Source: Armatimonadota bacterium (GTDB lineage Bacteria; Armatimonadota; Fimbriimonadia; Fimbriimonadales; Fimbriimonadaceae). From it: 64,000 nucleotides of DNA. The notes under the pieces were generated by a model, which saw only the letters and a program-made list of their open reading frames with translations, had not been told where the DNA came from and made no database searches. The DNA is taken from positions 62,001 through 126,000 of the forward strand of contig JANYCU010000013.1 of the NCBI GenBank assembly GCA_025360125.1, written 5' to 3'. Positions 7,710-16,242 of this stretch are shown in pieces; position 1 is the stretch's first letter; each line of letters starts with the position of its first letter. The position numbers and the translations under genes were made by a program.

Positions 7710-9584
7710 ATGATTCGGGCGATTGGGTTAGGTCAGGTTCGCAATATTGAAGGTTTTTGGGGCAATTACCTGGCTCAGCTTTCGGAGAGAGGGATATTGA
7801 GCCAATGGGATCAGATTGTGGCGACCAGTCGTCTGGAGAATTTTTACCGAGCAGCGCGGGGCGAGTTTGGCACTTACGAGGGATTGCGGTTTAACGATAG
7901 CGACCTCTATAAGTGGCTTGAGGGCGCGGTCTACATTCAGAAGCTTCGACCCAACGCGACGGTTGCTAAGGTTATCGAAACGGCGATTCGGGCGATCATC
8001 GAGGCTCAGGCACCGGACGGATATCTGAACACGTACGTTCAGGTGAATTACCCGGACTGGAAGTGGCGAAATCTTTGCAACATGCACGAGATGTATTGCT
8101 TTGGGCATCTTTTTGAGGCCGCGGTTGCGTTACAAGAGAACTTTGGTGATGCTCGATTGATCGAGGTTTCTCGGAAAGCGGTCGCGTGTATTACGGCGAT
8201 TTATGGCCCCGGGAAGAAAGTCGGGTTTTGTGGTCATCCGGAGATTGAAATTGCGTTGTATCGGTTGACTGAGGTCACGGGCGAATTGCAGTTTGCGGAG
8301 TTGGCAGATTGGATGATTGATGTTCGAGGTCAGCGCCCTTCCCCTTTTGAGGCAGAGATTGCGGATCCGACTTCGGAGACATTGTTTAGGGCGGCAAACG
8401 CTCTTAGCATGAAGAGCGGGAAGTACGACGGGGCATACGCTCAGGATGACAAGCCGATTCGAGAACAGACTCAGATTGTCGGACATTCGGTCCGGGCGGC
8501 GTACCTGTATGCGGCGGCAGCGATGAGTGCCAGTCGTCGCCAGGATGTTGGGCTTATGGGCTCGCTGACGACGATTTGGGAGAACCTGACTGAGAAGCGA
8601 ATGTACATCACGGGTGGGATTGGAAGCACAGGGGATAATGAAGGATTCTCGGACGATTACGACCTGCCGAACCTGAATGCCTATGCGGAAACGTGTGCGG
8701 GAATCGCCCTGGCGATGTGGGGACGGCGGATGTTTGAGGGTTCGGGTTCAGCGGAGTATCTGGACGTTTTGGAGCGAGTGACGTTGAACGGGGTTTTGAG
8801 TGGCGTTTCGTTGGACACGACGCTTTATTATTACGATAACCCGTTGGAGAGCCGGAACAATCACGAGCGAGAGCCTTGGTTCTTGTGTGCCTGTTGTCCG
8901 CCGAACGTCGCTCGGTTTGTGGGAAGCATTGTGCAGTATGCGATCTGGGAGTCGGATGATACGATTTTTCTGGGCATGCCGATTGCGGGCGAATTTGAAT
9001 TGTCGAACGGGCTGGTTCTGAAGATTGAGACCAAATATCCCCTTGATGGGCGGGTGTCGATTACGTTTTCTGGCAAGCCGACTCAGAAGAAGTTGGCGAT
9101 TCGGATTCCGGATTGGAGCGATGAGATCAACGTTGATTTTCCAAATGCGACGGAGGGAGCGGAATACGAGAACGGGTTTATGGTTTTCAACCATAAGTGG
9201 AGTGCGGTAACGAACCTGAAATTGGACCTTGAGATGACGGTGAAGCTCCATCGGTCCCATCAGTTGGTTTTGGATAACGCCGGACGATTGTCGGTCTCGT
9301 ATGGCCCTTCGATTTATTGCGCGGAGGATTGGAAAGTGGAATCTGCTCCTCAACTATGCGTAATTGACCTCGGCGAGGAGGTTCGGCCGAGTCAAAAGAC
9401 TGGTTTAGACGGTTCGCTTTTGTTGCAAGCGTCGATATTGCGAGATAAGGCTACGCATACCGAAGCACTCTACGAGGACTTTGCGGATGCCGACACGGTC
9501 GCGTCGACGATTAACTTGATTCCTTACCGATTATGGAACGGAAAAGGGAAAAGCTACATGCAAGTTTGGCTTCGCCACAATTGA
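7710..9584 (+). CDS. Glycoside hydrolase family 127-like beta-L-arabinofuranosidase
   Basis: A 624-residue enzyme with no signal peptide, so it acts inside the cell on imported oligosaccharides. The N-terminal two thirds form an (alpha/alpha)6 barrel. The zinc-cysteine active site of GH127 is visible as Glu327-x-Cys329 in YAETCAG and Cys395-Cys396 in CACCPPN, where one cysteine would be the nucleophile. A beta-sandwich C-terminal part follows from about residue 425. Known GH127 enzymes remove beta-L-arabinofuranose, and related families attack other furanosides or uronic acids, so the exact sugar is uncertain. The preceding 7549-7709 gap contains a small AGGCG-AGAA-CGCCT hairpin near 7588-7601 and little else. 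Confidence 0.85.
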   Translation: MIRAIGLGQVRNIEGFWGNYLAQLSERGILSQWDQIVATSRLENFYRAARGEFGTYEGLRFNDSDLYKWLEGAVYIQKLRPNATVAKVIETAIRAIIEAQAPDGYLNTYVQVNYPDWKWRNLCNMHEMYCFGHLFEAAVALQENFGDARLIEVSRKAVACITAIYGPGKKVGFCGHPEIEIALYRLTEVTGELQFAELADWMIDVRGQRPSPFEAEIADPTSETLFRAANALSMKSGKYDGAYAQDDKPIREQTQIVGHSVRAAYLYAAAAMSASRRQDVGLMGSLTTIWENLTEKRMYITGGIGSTGDNEGFSDDYDLPNLNAYAETCAGIALAMWGRRMFEGSGSAEYLDVLERVTLNGVLSGVSLDTTLYYYDNPLESRNNHEREPWFLCACCPPNVARFVGSIVQYAIWESDDTIFLGMPIAGEFELSNGLVLKIETKYPLDGRVSITFSGKPTQKKLAIRIPDWSDEINVDFPNATEGAEYENGFMVFNHKWSAVTNLKLDLEMTVKLHRSHQLVLDNAGRLSVSYGPSIYCAEDWKVESAPQLCVIDLGEEVRPSQKTGLDGSLLLQASILRDKATHTEALYEDFADADTVASTINLIPYRLWNGKGKSYMQVWLRHN

Positions 9585-9825
9585 CATAAGGTCTCAAAAA
9601 TATTTGTCAATTTGTGAGCCCCCAATAGGTCTTGACTGAAGTCGAGCATGTGAAGCTACTCCCTCGAATCGCCTGAACAATCCCATTTTCAAATCTCACC
9701 GGTTCAGGCTCTCCGTTTGGCCGCTCCGCTGCGTCTCTTTCAAAAAGGGACATCTCGTTTTGGAAGCCCCAAGACTCAGGATTGCTTCAAAGAAATCTCC
9801 TGCTAGTTGCAACCCTAAAATATCT

Positions 9826-10380
9826 TTAATGCTTGCCGCTATTGCTTGGCCCCATGAGGGCGGGCGAAAATTTTCGTGACGGCAAGTGGGCGAGGTCTGC
9901 GATTCTGACTAGCAGGACTCCTACGGCATCGCCAAAGTCGAAGGTCGATACTTTGCCGTCTTTGCCCGTGACGATTGGCCCGGTGGGCATCACGAATCCG
10001 TCTTTGATGAGTTTGCCGAGGGCGGCTTGATCAAGATCTTTTCGTAGCCGCTGGGGATTGAAATTGACGGGCGAGGCGGACCGTTTGAAAGTTGATTCGA
10101 CGCGGGTAACGATTTGTTTGAAGGCGACGAGGGTTTCGTTCTTGGTTATCGGATTCTTGTCGGATTTGAGGATGACTGGTGATGGGCCGGTGACTTTTAT
10201 TCCGGTGGTTAGCGACTTCCATGCAAGGTCCAGAACCGTTTTTGCTTCGGCATGAGTGACCGGAGCCGTGGTGGATTTGATGGGTTTGGCTTTTTGATGT
10301 TTGAGCTTATCAGCAGGTTTGTCTTGTGCAACGACTAGAGCTGCGGTTAGGACACCGATGACAAGCCAAACGGATTTCAT
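9826..10380 (-). CDS. Secreted protein of unknown function coupled to mreB
   Basis: A 184-residue protein with a clear signal peptide (residues 1-19, ending ALVVAQ). The mature part begins with a Lys-rich linker and continues as a mixed helical and beta segment; residues about 70-160 recall the spacing of an S-layer-homology-type domain, but I cannot confirm this. Its ATG overlaps the mreB stop by four bases (ATGA), so it is translated with MreB and may act at the growing cell wall. I do not recognise the family. The downstream 9585-9825 stretch has no gene. Confidence 0.7.
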   Translation of the reverse strand: MKSVWLVIGVLTAALVVAQDKPADKLKHQKAKPIKSTTAPVTHAEAKTVLDLAWKSLTTGIKVTGPSPVILKSDKNPITKNETLVAFKQIVTRVESTFKRSASPVNFNPQRLRKDLDQAALGKLIKDGFVMPTGPIVTGKDGKVSTFDFGDAVGVLLVRIADLAHLPSRKFSPALMGPSNSGKH

Positions 10381-11396
10381 AGTGCAGTCAGGGCTCCGCT
10401 GGACTTAATTTTGTCGAGGTTTTCGAGGGCTTGGCCGGTGCCGATGGCAACGCAGGTAAGGGCGTTGTCGGCGACTCGCACGTTGATTTGGGTGACGTCT
10501 TGGAGGTAGCGGTCGAGGCCACGAAGGAGTGCGCCACCGCCCGTGAGGGTTATTCCTCGTTCGATGACATCGCTTGCGAGTTCGGGTGGAGTTTCTTCGA
10601 GAACGTGACATAGCTTTTCGGCGATTTGTCGGACGGGCTCGTTGAGAGCTTCTCGGACTTCGACGCTGCTTATTTCGATGGTTTTAGGCAGACCATGGAT
10701 CATGTCTCGACCACGGACTTCCATTTTGGCTTCTTGGCTGGCGGGATATGCGGAACCGAGGCCGATTTTGACTTCTTCGGCGGTCATGTCGCCAATCATG
10801 AGGTTGTAGGCGTTACGGATATGCTTTTGGATTGCTTCATCCATTTTGTTTCCGGCGACGCGGATGCTTTGCGAGTTGACGATTCCGCCGAGGGAGAGCA
10901 CGGCAATATCGGTGGTTCCTCCGCCAATATCGACCACCATGTTGCCTCCTGCGGACTCGATGGGAAGTCCGGCACCGATTGCGGCAACGTAAGGTTCTTC
11001 GATGGTGTAGGCGATGCCAGCTCCGGCTTCTTTGGCGGCTTTGATGACGGCGCGGCGCTCAACATTGGTGACGCCAGCGGGGACACAAATGAGGGTTGTG
11101 GGGGCAAATTTGAAGGGAAGTTTTGAGCCGCAGGTTTTATTGATGATGTGTTTCAACATCAATAGAGTTGTGGTGTAATCTGCGATCACGCCATCTTTCA
11201 TTGGTCGAATGGCGACGATGTTGGACGGGGTCCGTCCGATCATTTCGCGTGCATCGTTTCCTACGGCAAGGACCTTGCCCGTTGACTTGTTCACGGCTAC
11301 AACAGTTGGCTCGGAGAGAACAATTCCCTTTCCGCTTCTGTACACGAGAAGGTTGGCGGTGCCGAGGTCAATAGCAATTTTCGGAACGAATCTCAA
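10377..11396 (-). CDS. mreB: Rod shape-determining protein MreB
   Basis: Actin-like ATPase that forms membrane-bound filaments guiding peptidoglycan synthesis along the cell side wall. The 339-residue protein has phosphate-1 motif IDLGTANLLVYRSGKG near residues 9-24, phosphate-2 motif VVDIGGGTTDIAVLSLGG in the middle, and the adenosine motif GITLTGGGALLRGLDRYL near residue 290. The start is a TTG at 11396 that places the phosphate-1 motif at the usual distance; a GAAGG lies about ten bases upstream. It follows murA by 25 bases and is coupled to the secreted protein downstream. No mreC or mreD lies in the window. Confidence 0.96.
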   Translation of the reverse strand: MRFVPKIAIDLGTANLLVYRSGKGIVLSEPTVVAVNKSTGKVLAVGNDAREMIGRTPSNIVAIRPMKDGVIADYTTTLLMLKHIINKTCGSKLPFKFAPTTLICVPAGVTNVERRAVIKAAKEAGAGIAYTIEEPYVAAIGAGLPIESAGGNMVVDIGGGTTDIAVLSLGGIVNSQSIRVAGNKMDEAIQKHIRNAYNLMIGDMTAEEVKIGLGSAYPASQEAKMEVRGRDMIHGLPKTIEISSVEVREALNEPVRQIAEKLCHVLEETPPELASDVIERGITLTGGGALLRGLDRYLQDVTQINVRVADNALTCVAIGTGQALENLDKIKSSGALTAL

Positions 11397-11421
11397 TATG
11401 ACTTTAGAGTACCTTCAGACC

Positions 11422-12678
11422 TTATGAATCCAGCACCCGGGAGATGTCTGCGCCGAGTGATTTCAGAGTGTCTTCGATTCTTTCGTAGCCACGGTCGATA
11501 AAGTGGATGTTTTTCACAATAGTTTCGCCGTGAGCGACGAGGCCAGCGAGGCAGAGAGCAGCTCCAGCTCGGAGATCTGAGGCGTAAACGGTTGCGCCTC
11601 GTAGTTCGGTGACGCCTTGGATGACGGCGCTGCTGCCGTCCTGTCGGATTTTGGCTCCCATGCGGCTGAGCTCAGAAATATGGCCAGTTCGACTTTCGTA
11701 AATGGTTTCATCGACGATAGAAGTTCCGTTTGCTACGCACAGGGTTGCGGCCATTGGCTGTTGCATGTCGGTGGGAAAGCCAGGATGTGGCATGGTGGTG
11801 ATGTTAACGGCTTCGAGCCGGGTTGGAGCACCAACGCTTACCCAATCGGATCCGATTTTGACTTCGGCACCGGCTTCGCGGAGTTTATTGACAACCGCGG
11901 TTTGGTCTTCGGGAATGATCTTGTTGACCCGGACAGTGCCGCCCGTGATGGCTCCAGCCAATAGAAAAGTTCCGGCTTGGATTCGATCGGCGGGGATACG
12001 ATATTCGCCTCCGCTCAATGTGGGTTTACCGTGAATGGTTATGCTCGAAGTTCCGGCTCCTTCGACCTTTGCTCCGATGCAGTTGAGGAATTCAGCGAGT
12101 GCGATGATTTCCGGTTCCATCGCGGCATTGGTGATGATTGTTGTGCCTTTGGCTAGGGCTGCGGTGCTCATGACGTGCTGGGTAGCACCTGCGCTTGGCT
12201 TATCGAGATAGACCTCGGTTCCGACGAGATTTTTGGCGCTGGCTTTGTACACTCCGCCATCTAGTTCGATTGTGGCGCCGAGCGCATGAAGTCCCTTGAG
12301 GTGAAGGTCGACAGGTCTGGCACCGATCATGCATCCGCCCGGAGCCGGCATTTCGAGATTGCCAATGCGGGCAAGGAGGGGGCCAACCATGTAGAACGAA
12401 GTTCGGATAGAGCGAACCATTTCTTCGTCAGCGTGACCTGCATTCAGGTTGGAGCAGTCGACGTGCATGGTGCTTCCTTCCCAGGTTACTTTTGCGCCAA
12501 AAACTTCGAGTAGCTGTCCTTTGATTTCGGTGTCGCTGATCTTGGGAACATTAAGCAGTGTGACGGGTTCTTCGGCGAGGACAACTGCAGACAGGATGGC
12601 TAACGCAATATTTTTGCTGCCGGATACTTCAATTTCTCCTGAGAGTTTACGCCCACCGCGAATAACTAATGAATTCAT
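11422..12678 (-). CDS. murA: UDP-N-acetylglucosamine 1-carboxyvinyltransferase MurA
   Basis: Catalyses the first committed step of peptidoglycan synthesis, adding enolpyruvate from PEP to UDP-GlcNAc in the cytoplasm. From the ATG at 12678 the protein has 418 residues, the usual length. Lys22-Asn23 in SGSKNIAL and catalytic Cys116 in PGGCMIGARP match the E. coli positions almost exactly; the cysteine predicts fosfomycin sensitivity. An in-frame ATG at 12723 would add 15 residues unlike the family, and GGGTG just upstream of 12678 supports the later start. It is co-directional with the HNH gene upstream and mreB downstream, a wall-growth cluster. Confidence 0.96.
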   Translation of the reverse strand: MNSLVIRGGRKLSGEIEVSGSKNIALAILSAVVLAEEPVTLLNVPKISDTEIKGQLLEVFGAKVTWEGSTMHVDCSNLNAGHADEEMVRSIRTSFYMVGPLLARIGNLEMPAPGGCMIGARPVDLHLKGLHALGATIELDGGVYKASAKNLVGTEVYLDKPSAGATQHVMSTAALAKGTTIITNAAMEPEIIALAEFLNCIGAKVEGAGTSSITIHGKPTLSGGEYRIPADRIQAGTFLLAGAITGGTVRVNKIIPEDQTAVVNKLREAGAEVKIGSDWVSVGAPTRLEAVNITTMPHPGFPTDMQQPMAATLCVANGTSIVDETIYESRTGHISELSRMGAKIRQDGSSAVIQGVTELRGATVYASDLRAGAALCLAGLVAHGETIVKNIHFIDRGYERIEDTLKSLGADISRVLDS

Positions 12679-12766
12679 ATCACCCGTACTTGATTGTCCC
12701 GGGAGCTTATCCATCAGGAACAAAATAGAATACCTTTTGGGTTCAGGGGTATTGCGTTAGATTGGC

Positions 12767-13306
12767 TTAAGCGACAGAAATCGATTGAACTTCAGGGAAA
12801 AATGGAAGGAAGTCTCGCCATTCATCACGAGCTTGGGCTTTGAGATAAATTGGCAAGGAAAGGTACGGGACGTAGCTTGGTCGTCGTGGCTTTCGACGCA
12901 GGTTCATGTTGGCTTGTTGGGGAGTTTTGTCGGCCTTTTTGAGGTTGCATCGTCGGCAGCAGGCTACAAGATTATCCCACGTGTGGGGTCCGCCCGCCCA
13001 GCGTGGTACGACGTGGTCAATCGTCATTTCTTTGGTCTTGACTCCGCAATATTGGCATGTATAGTGGTCCCTCGCTAGGACTGCGTGGCGTGATAGACGG
13101 AGTTGCGGCATTGGCCGTTTGACCTGATACTTCATGCGCAATACGGCGGGCGAGTCGAGTTCTCCGCCCGCGGAAATGATTGGTTCTTCTCGCTGGACGA
13201 TGATGTCGGCCTTGCCGAGAATCATGAGTGATACCGCACGCCGGGCATTGCAAACATTGAGGGGTTCGTAGTTACTGTTTAGTACCAATACATCGTGAAT
13301 CGCCAT
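12767..13306 (-). CDS. HNH endonuclease
   Basis: A 179-residue protein with a zinc-type HNH nuclease core: CQYCGVKTKEMTIDHVVPRW supplies the first CxxC and the Asp-His of the active site, and CCRRCN supplies the second zinc pair. The N-terminal 70 residues (VLVLNSNYEPLNVCNARRAV) are shared with a common stand-alone bacterial HNH family of uncertain physiological role, probably DNA repair or processing. A good AGGAAG site precedes the ATG at 13306. It lies 88 bases before murA on the same strand and is separated from the operon upstream by a strong terminator at 13351-13384. Confidence 0.85.
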   Translation of the reverse strand: MAIHDVLVLNSNYEPLNVCNARRAVSLMILGKADIIVQREEPIISAGGELDSPAVLRMKYQVKRPMPQLRLSRHAVLARDHYTCQYCGVKTKEMTIDHVVPRWAGGPHTWDNLVACCRRCNLKKADKTPQQANMNLRRKPRRPSYVPYLSLPIYLKAQARDEWRDFLPFFPEVQSISVA

Positions 13307-13350
13307 TTTCTCTTCCTGATTTCCAACCTTCCAGAAATGGGAGCCCTAAA

Positions 13351-13384
13351 GCAAAAAAGGCTCGGACACGTTAGTGTCCGAGCC
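13351..13384 (-). terminator. Rho-independent terminator of the Nup-PTPS operon
   Basis: Perfect 11-bp stem, GGCTCGGACAC at 13359-13369 and GTGTCCGAGCC at 13374-13384, with a 4-base loop. On the - strand it is followed by six T. It ends transcription from the five-gene operon that closes at 13545. Confidence 0.9.
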
Positions 13385-13544
13385 TGTTATCTAGGTGGGT
13401 TTGGTCTGGGCGACTATATGTGTCGCGCCACATTTGCGGCGGACATTTCCTCGTCACCTCTTTGCGTTGGTCTACCCAATTCACGGCAGCACTCATTTCC
13501 TTAATTGATTTGACGATGGAATTTAGGAATTCGACGCGCAAGAA

Positions 13545-14366
13545 TTACGAGATTTTACAAACTTCGAAAAGGCTCCGTGACGTTTCGTGCAATCGGATTC
13601 GTTCTAGGGTAGCTGGAACGGTGTTGACCAGGCGTTGAAAGATGGTTTGGGCGATCATCTCGGACGTCGTCGCCTTTCCATCAAATTCAGGCAGATCACA
13701 GTTGAAGTTCTTGTGATCGTACCGATCGACAACTTCGCGATTAACGGCTTCATCGACAGCGTTGATCGAGCAAATCATCCCGGTGGCTTCGTCTAACTTT
13801 CCGCTTACCGTGACTTCCAGAAGGTAGTTGTGGCCATGACCAGCTGGGTTATTACACTTGCCAAAGAGTTCAAGATTGCGCTCATCGGAGAGTGATGGCA
13901 CGTGAAGTCGATGCGCTGCGGCAAATTCGTAGGTGCGAGTGATGGTTGTTTTCATTCCGTCGTATTCTCCGTAAAAGCTGGGAAATTCTTCTAATTTGAT
14001 TTGGGTCAGGGTGACTTCAGAGGGCAATGTCGCCTCGTTGATTTCATCCCAAAGATAAGTTAAGAGGTTCTCGATCGATGGCGTTCGTTTTTCGAAATGG
14101 GGGATTTCGTCGTTGATGCTTTTTTGCGCAAATTGCGGCATTAGGCGGCTTTTGAGGACGGCATCGACATCTTTGATGTTGACGATCATTCCGGTGTCAG
14201 GGCTCACTTCACCCGCTACGGTTACATCGAGGACGTAGTTGTGGCCGTGGTTGTATTTTGAGCCCCAATTATCGAAAAGCTGGCGATTCTCGGCCTCACT
14301 CAAATGGTCAAACCAAAACCGATGGCCACTGCTAAACATTATTTTCCGGGTCATCGATACGCGCAT
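13545..14366 (-). CDS. Tandem 6-pyruvoyl-tetrahydropterin synthase/QueD-fold protein
   Basis: A single 273-residue chain with two PTPS-fold domains, residues 1-137 and 138-273. Such enzymes rearrange dihydroneopterin triphosphate, as in queuosine (QueD) or pterin synthesis, using a zinc held by three His. Domain 2 looks active: zinc ligands His152, His177 and His179 (GHGHNY), catalytic Cys171 (GKCNN), Asp217-His218 (YDHKNFN) and Glu261. Domain 1 keeps His15, His40 and His42 and a Glu near 126, but has no Cys where GKC should be (WGSKYNHGH) and reads QFAQKSIN in place of the Asp-His pair. It is the last gene of an operon with a nucleoside-type ABC importer, overlapping it by one base (TAATG). 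Confidence 0.88.
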   Translation of the reverse strand: MRVSMTRKIMFSSGHRFWFDHLSEAENRQLFDNWGSKYNHGHNYVLDVTVAGEVSPDTGMIVNIKDVDAVLKSRLMPQFAQKSINDEIPHFEKRTPSIENLLTYLWDEINEATLPSEVTLTQIKLEEFPSFYGEYDGMKTTITRTYEFAAAHRLHVPSLSDERNLELFGKCNNPAGHGHNYLLEVTVSGKLDEATGMICSINAVDEAVNREVVDRYDHKNFNCDLPEFDGKATTSEMIAQTIFQRLVNTVPATLERIRLHETSRSLFEVCKIS

Positions 14367-15229
14367 TATTGATTCTCTTTAAGTGGGAGGCCCAACGATT
14401 GTGGAGCTCTTGTTCCCTTTCCTACGACGATTAGGATGATAAGCGTAGCAACGTAAGGCAGAGCTAAGATGAGAGCTCGTGGAACTTGGCTTCCACTCAT
14501 TTGGAGTTCGAATTGTAGCACGTCAAAGAGGCCCAACATCAAGGCCGAGAGCAAAATTCCGATTGGTCGCCACCGGGCAAAGTTTACAAGTGCGATCGCG
14601 ATGAAGCCTCGACCTGCGACCATTCCGGCGGTAAACGACTGGTTGATTCCGATGGCCAGATAGGCTCCTCCGAGTCCGCCCATTATTCCGCCGATGATTA
14701 GGGCTTGGTATCGGAGTTTGGCGGGATTAAATCCGGCGGCCACGGTTGCATCGGGATATTCGCCCGTTGCCCTCAGTTTGAGTCCAAAGGGAGTTCGGTA
14801 CAGGAGGTATCCAATGTTGATTGCGCTGAGGATGAGGATACAGAGAATGATATCGACCGAGCCAAAAAGGTTTGGCAAGGCGGGCAAGTTTATTGATCGA
14901 CCAGTGGAGGTTTGTTTTTCGAAAAGGGTTCCACATGCCCCAAGGGCAAGGAGGTTGATGGCGGTTCCGACCACAATTTGGTCGAGGCCGAACTTGATGG
15001 TGAGCAGGCCCAGGAAGAGAGCGATGATGACGCCGATCCCGATTCCGGCGAGGAGTCCGAGCCAGAGGTTTCCGGTTGAAGAGGCGACCATCGTGGCGGA
15101 AAATGCGGAGCCGAGCATGAGGCCCTCGAGTCCAACATTGATGATTCCGGAGCGTTGGACAACGGATTCGCCGATTGCGCCGAAAGCGACGGGAGCAGAG
15201 AATTTGATGATTTGGATGATCGAGATCAT
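14366..15229 (-). CDS. Nup/BMP-type ABC importer permease, second subunit
   Basis: A 287-residue inner-membrane protein with about eight or nine hydrophobic helices, of the branched-chain permease superfamily branch used by nucleoside and simple-sugar importers (NupQ/YufQ-like). The segment RSGIINVGLEGLMLGSAFSA is diagnostic for this branch, and GFIAIALVNFARWRPIG is a typical later loop. It overlaps the upstream permease by four bases and the PTPS gene by one, so all are translated together. With the other permease it forms the membrane channel. Confidence 0.92.
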   Translation of the reverse strand: MISIIQIIKFSAPVAFGAIGESVVQRSGIINVGLEGLMLGSAFSATMVASSTGNLWLGLLAGIGIGVIIALFLGLLTIKFGLDQIVVGTAINLLALGACGTLFEKQTSTGRSINLPALPNLFGSVDIILCILILSAINIGYLLYRTPFGLKLRATGEYPDATVAAGFNPAKLRYQALIIGGIMGGLGGAYLAIGINQSFTAGMVAGRGFIAIALVNFARWRPIGILLSALMLGLFDVLQFELQMSGSQVPRALILALPYVATLIILIVVGKGTRAPQSLGLPLKENQ

Positions 15230-16242
15230 TCAACACCTCTGGCAGCGAGGCGTTTGTCGTTGATTGATCGAAACAAAAGGAGACCCAGGACGGTGGCGGC
15301 CTGGATGACGTAGACGAAATAGCTACCGATTCCACCAAAGCGCGACAGGTTACTGGTGGCGGCGAAAAGGCCGCCGAAAAGCACTGAGGATGGAATGACG
15401 GCAAAAGGATTTAGGGCCCCGACGAGGGCGACGGGGATTCCTAAGAACCCGTCCTGGTGGGAAAATGATCCGGTGATTTGCCCATTGATGCCCAGATACT
15501 GGATTCCTCCTGCGAGACCGCATACAGCGCCGCTGAGGATCATTGCTCGGAATTTGACTTGATTGGCATCGAGGCGATTGGAACGAGCGAACCGTGCGTT
15601 GGCTCCGACGATTCGGGAAAAATATCCGCTTCTGGTGCGAAACATCCAAATGCCGACCCCAATTGCCACAAGTAGCGCAATAAGGATTCCAAGGTGAAGA
15701 TCACTTTGCCGTGAGAATTTCGGCAGCATGAGGTCGTCCGGTAATTGATCGGTGATTGGACTGGTTTGGCCAGCTTTTCGGAGCGGGCCCCCGACGAAAA
15801 AGAGTAAGAGATTATCGGCAATGAAGTTGAGGAGGATTGTGCCGATGACGAGGTCAACACCCCGCTTTAAATAGAGCACACCCGCCAATCCTGACCACAG
15901 AGCACCACCAGCGGCAGCCCCTAACATCATCAGGAGACACCCAGCGAGCCCTAGATGCGTGTTGAGGATGACCTTACCGATTGTCGCGGCCAGAATAGCT
16001 CCCGCGAGAAGTTGACCTTCGCCACCGATGTTGAACGCTCCCGCTCGCCATGCGACGGTGATCCCGGTAGCGGTTAGGAGAACTGGCGTTGCTCGGACGA
16101 GGGATTGAGAGATCGCTACCTTATCGCCGAAGGCACCTTCGAAAAGGAGTTTTGATCCCTCGCCCAATGGGATTCCAAAAATGATGAAGCTTGCCGCGAT
16201 GACCACGAGGAGAAATAGTGCGGTCACAGCGAATTGTTTCAA
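15226..16242 (-). CDS. Nup/BMP-type ABC importer permease, first subunit
   Basis: A 338-residue inner-membrane permease of the NupP/YufP type. It has an N-terminal helix, the family segment AWRAGAFNIGGEGQLLAGAI, and the loop DGFLGIPVALVGALNPFAVI. It overlaps the ATPase gene upstream and the second permease downstream by four bases each. Its length is usual for the family, where this subunit is the larger of the two. Confidence 0.92.
   Translation of the reverse strand: MKQFAVTALFLLVVIAASFIIFGIPLGEGSKLLFEGAFGDKVAISQSLVRATPVLLTATGITVAWRAGAFNIGGEGQLLAGAILAATIGKVILNTHLGLAGCLLMMLGAAAGGALWSGLAGVLYLKRGVDLVIGTILLNFIADNLLLFFVGGPLRKAGQTSPITDQLPDDLMLPKFSRQSDLHLGILIALLVAIGVGIWMFRTRSGYFSRIVGANARFARSNRLDANQVKFRAMILSGAVCGLAGGIQYLGINGQITGSFSHQDGFLGIPVALVGALNPFAVIPSSVLFGGLFAATSNLSRFGGIGSYFVYVIQAATVLGLLLFRSINDKRLAARGVE

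Noticed and set aside
10626-11126. 166-residue frame on the + strand
   Set aside because: Antisense shadow of mreB; Gly/Asp/Phe-rich composition follows the codon pattern of the real gene.
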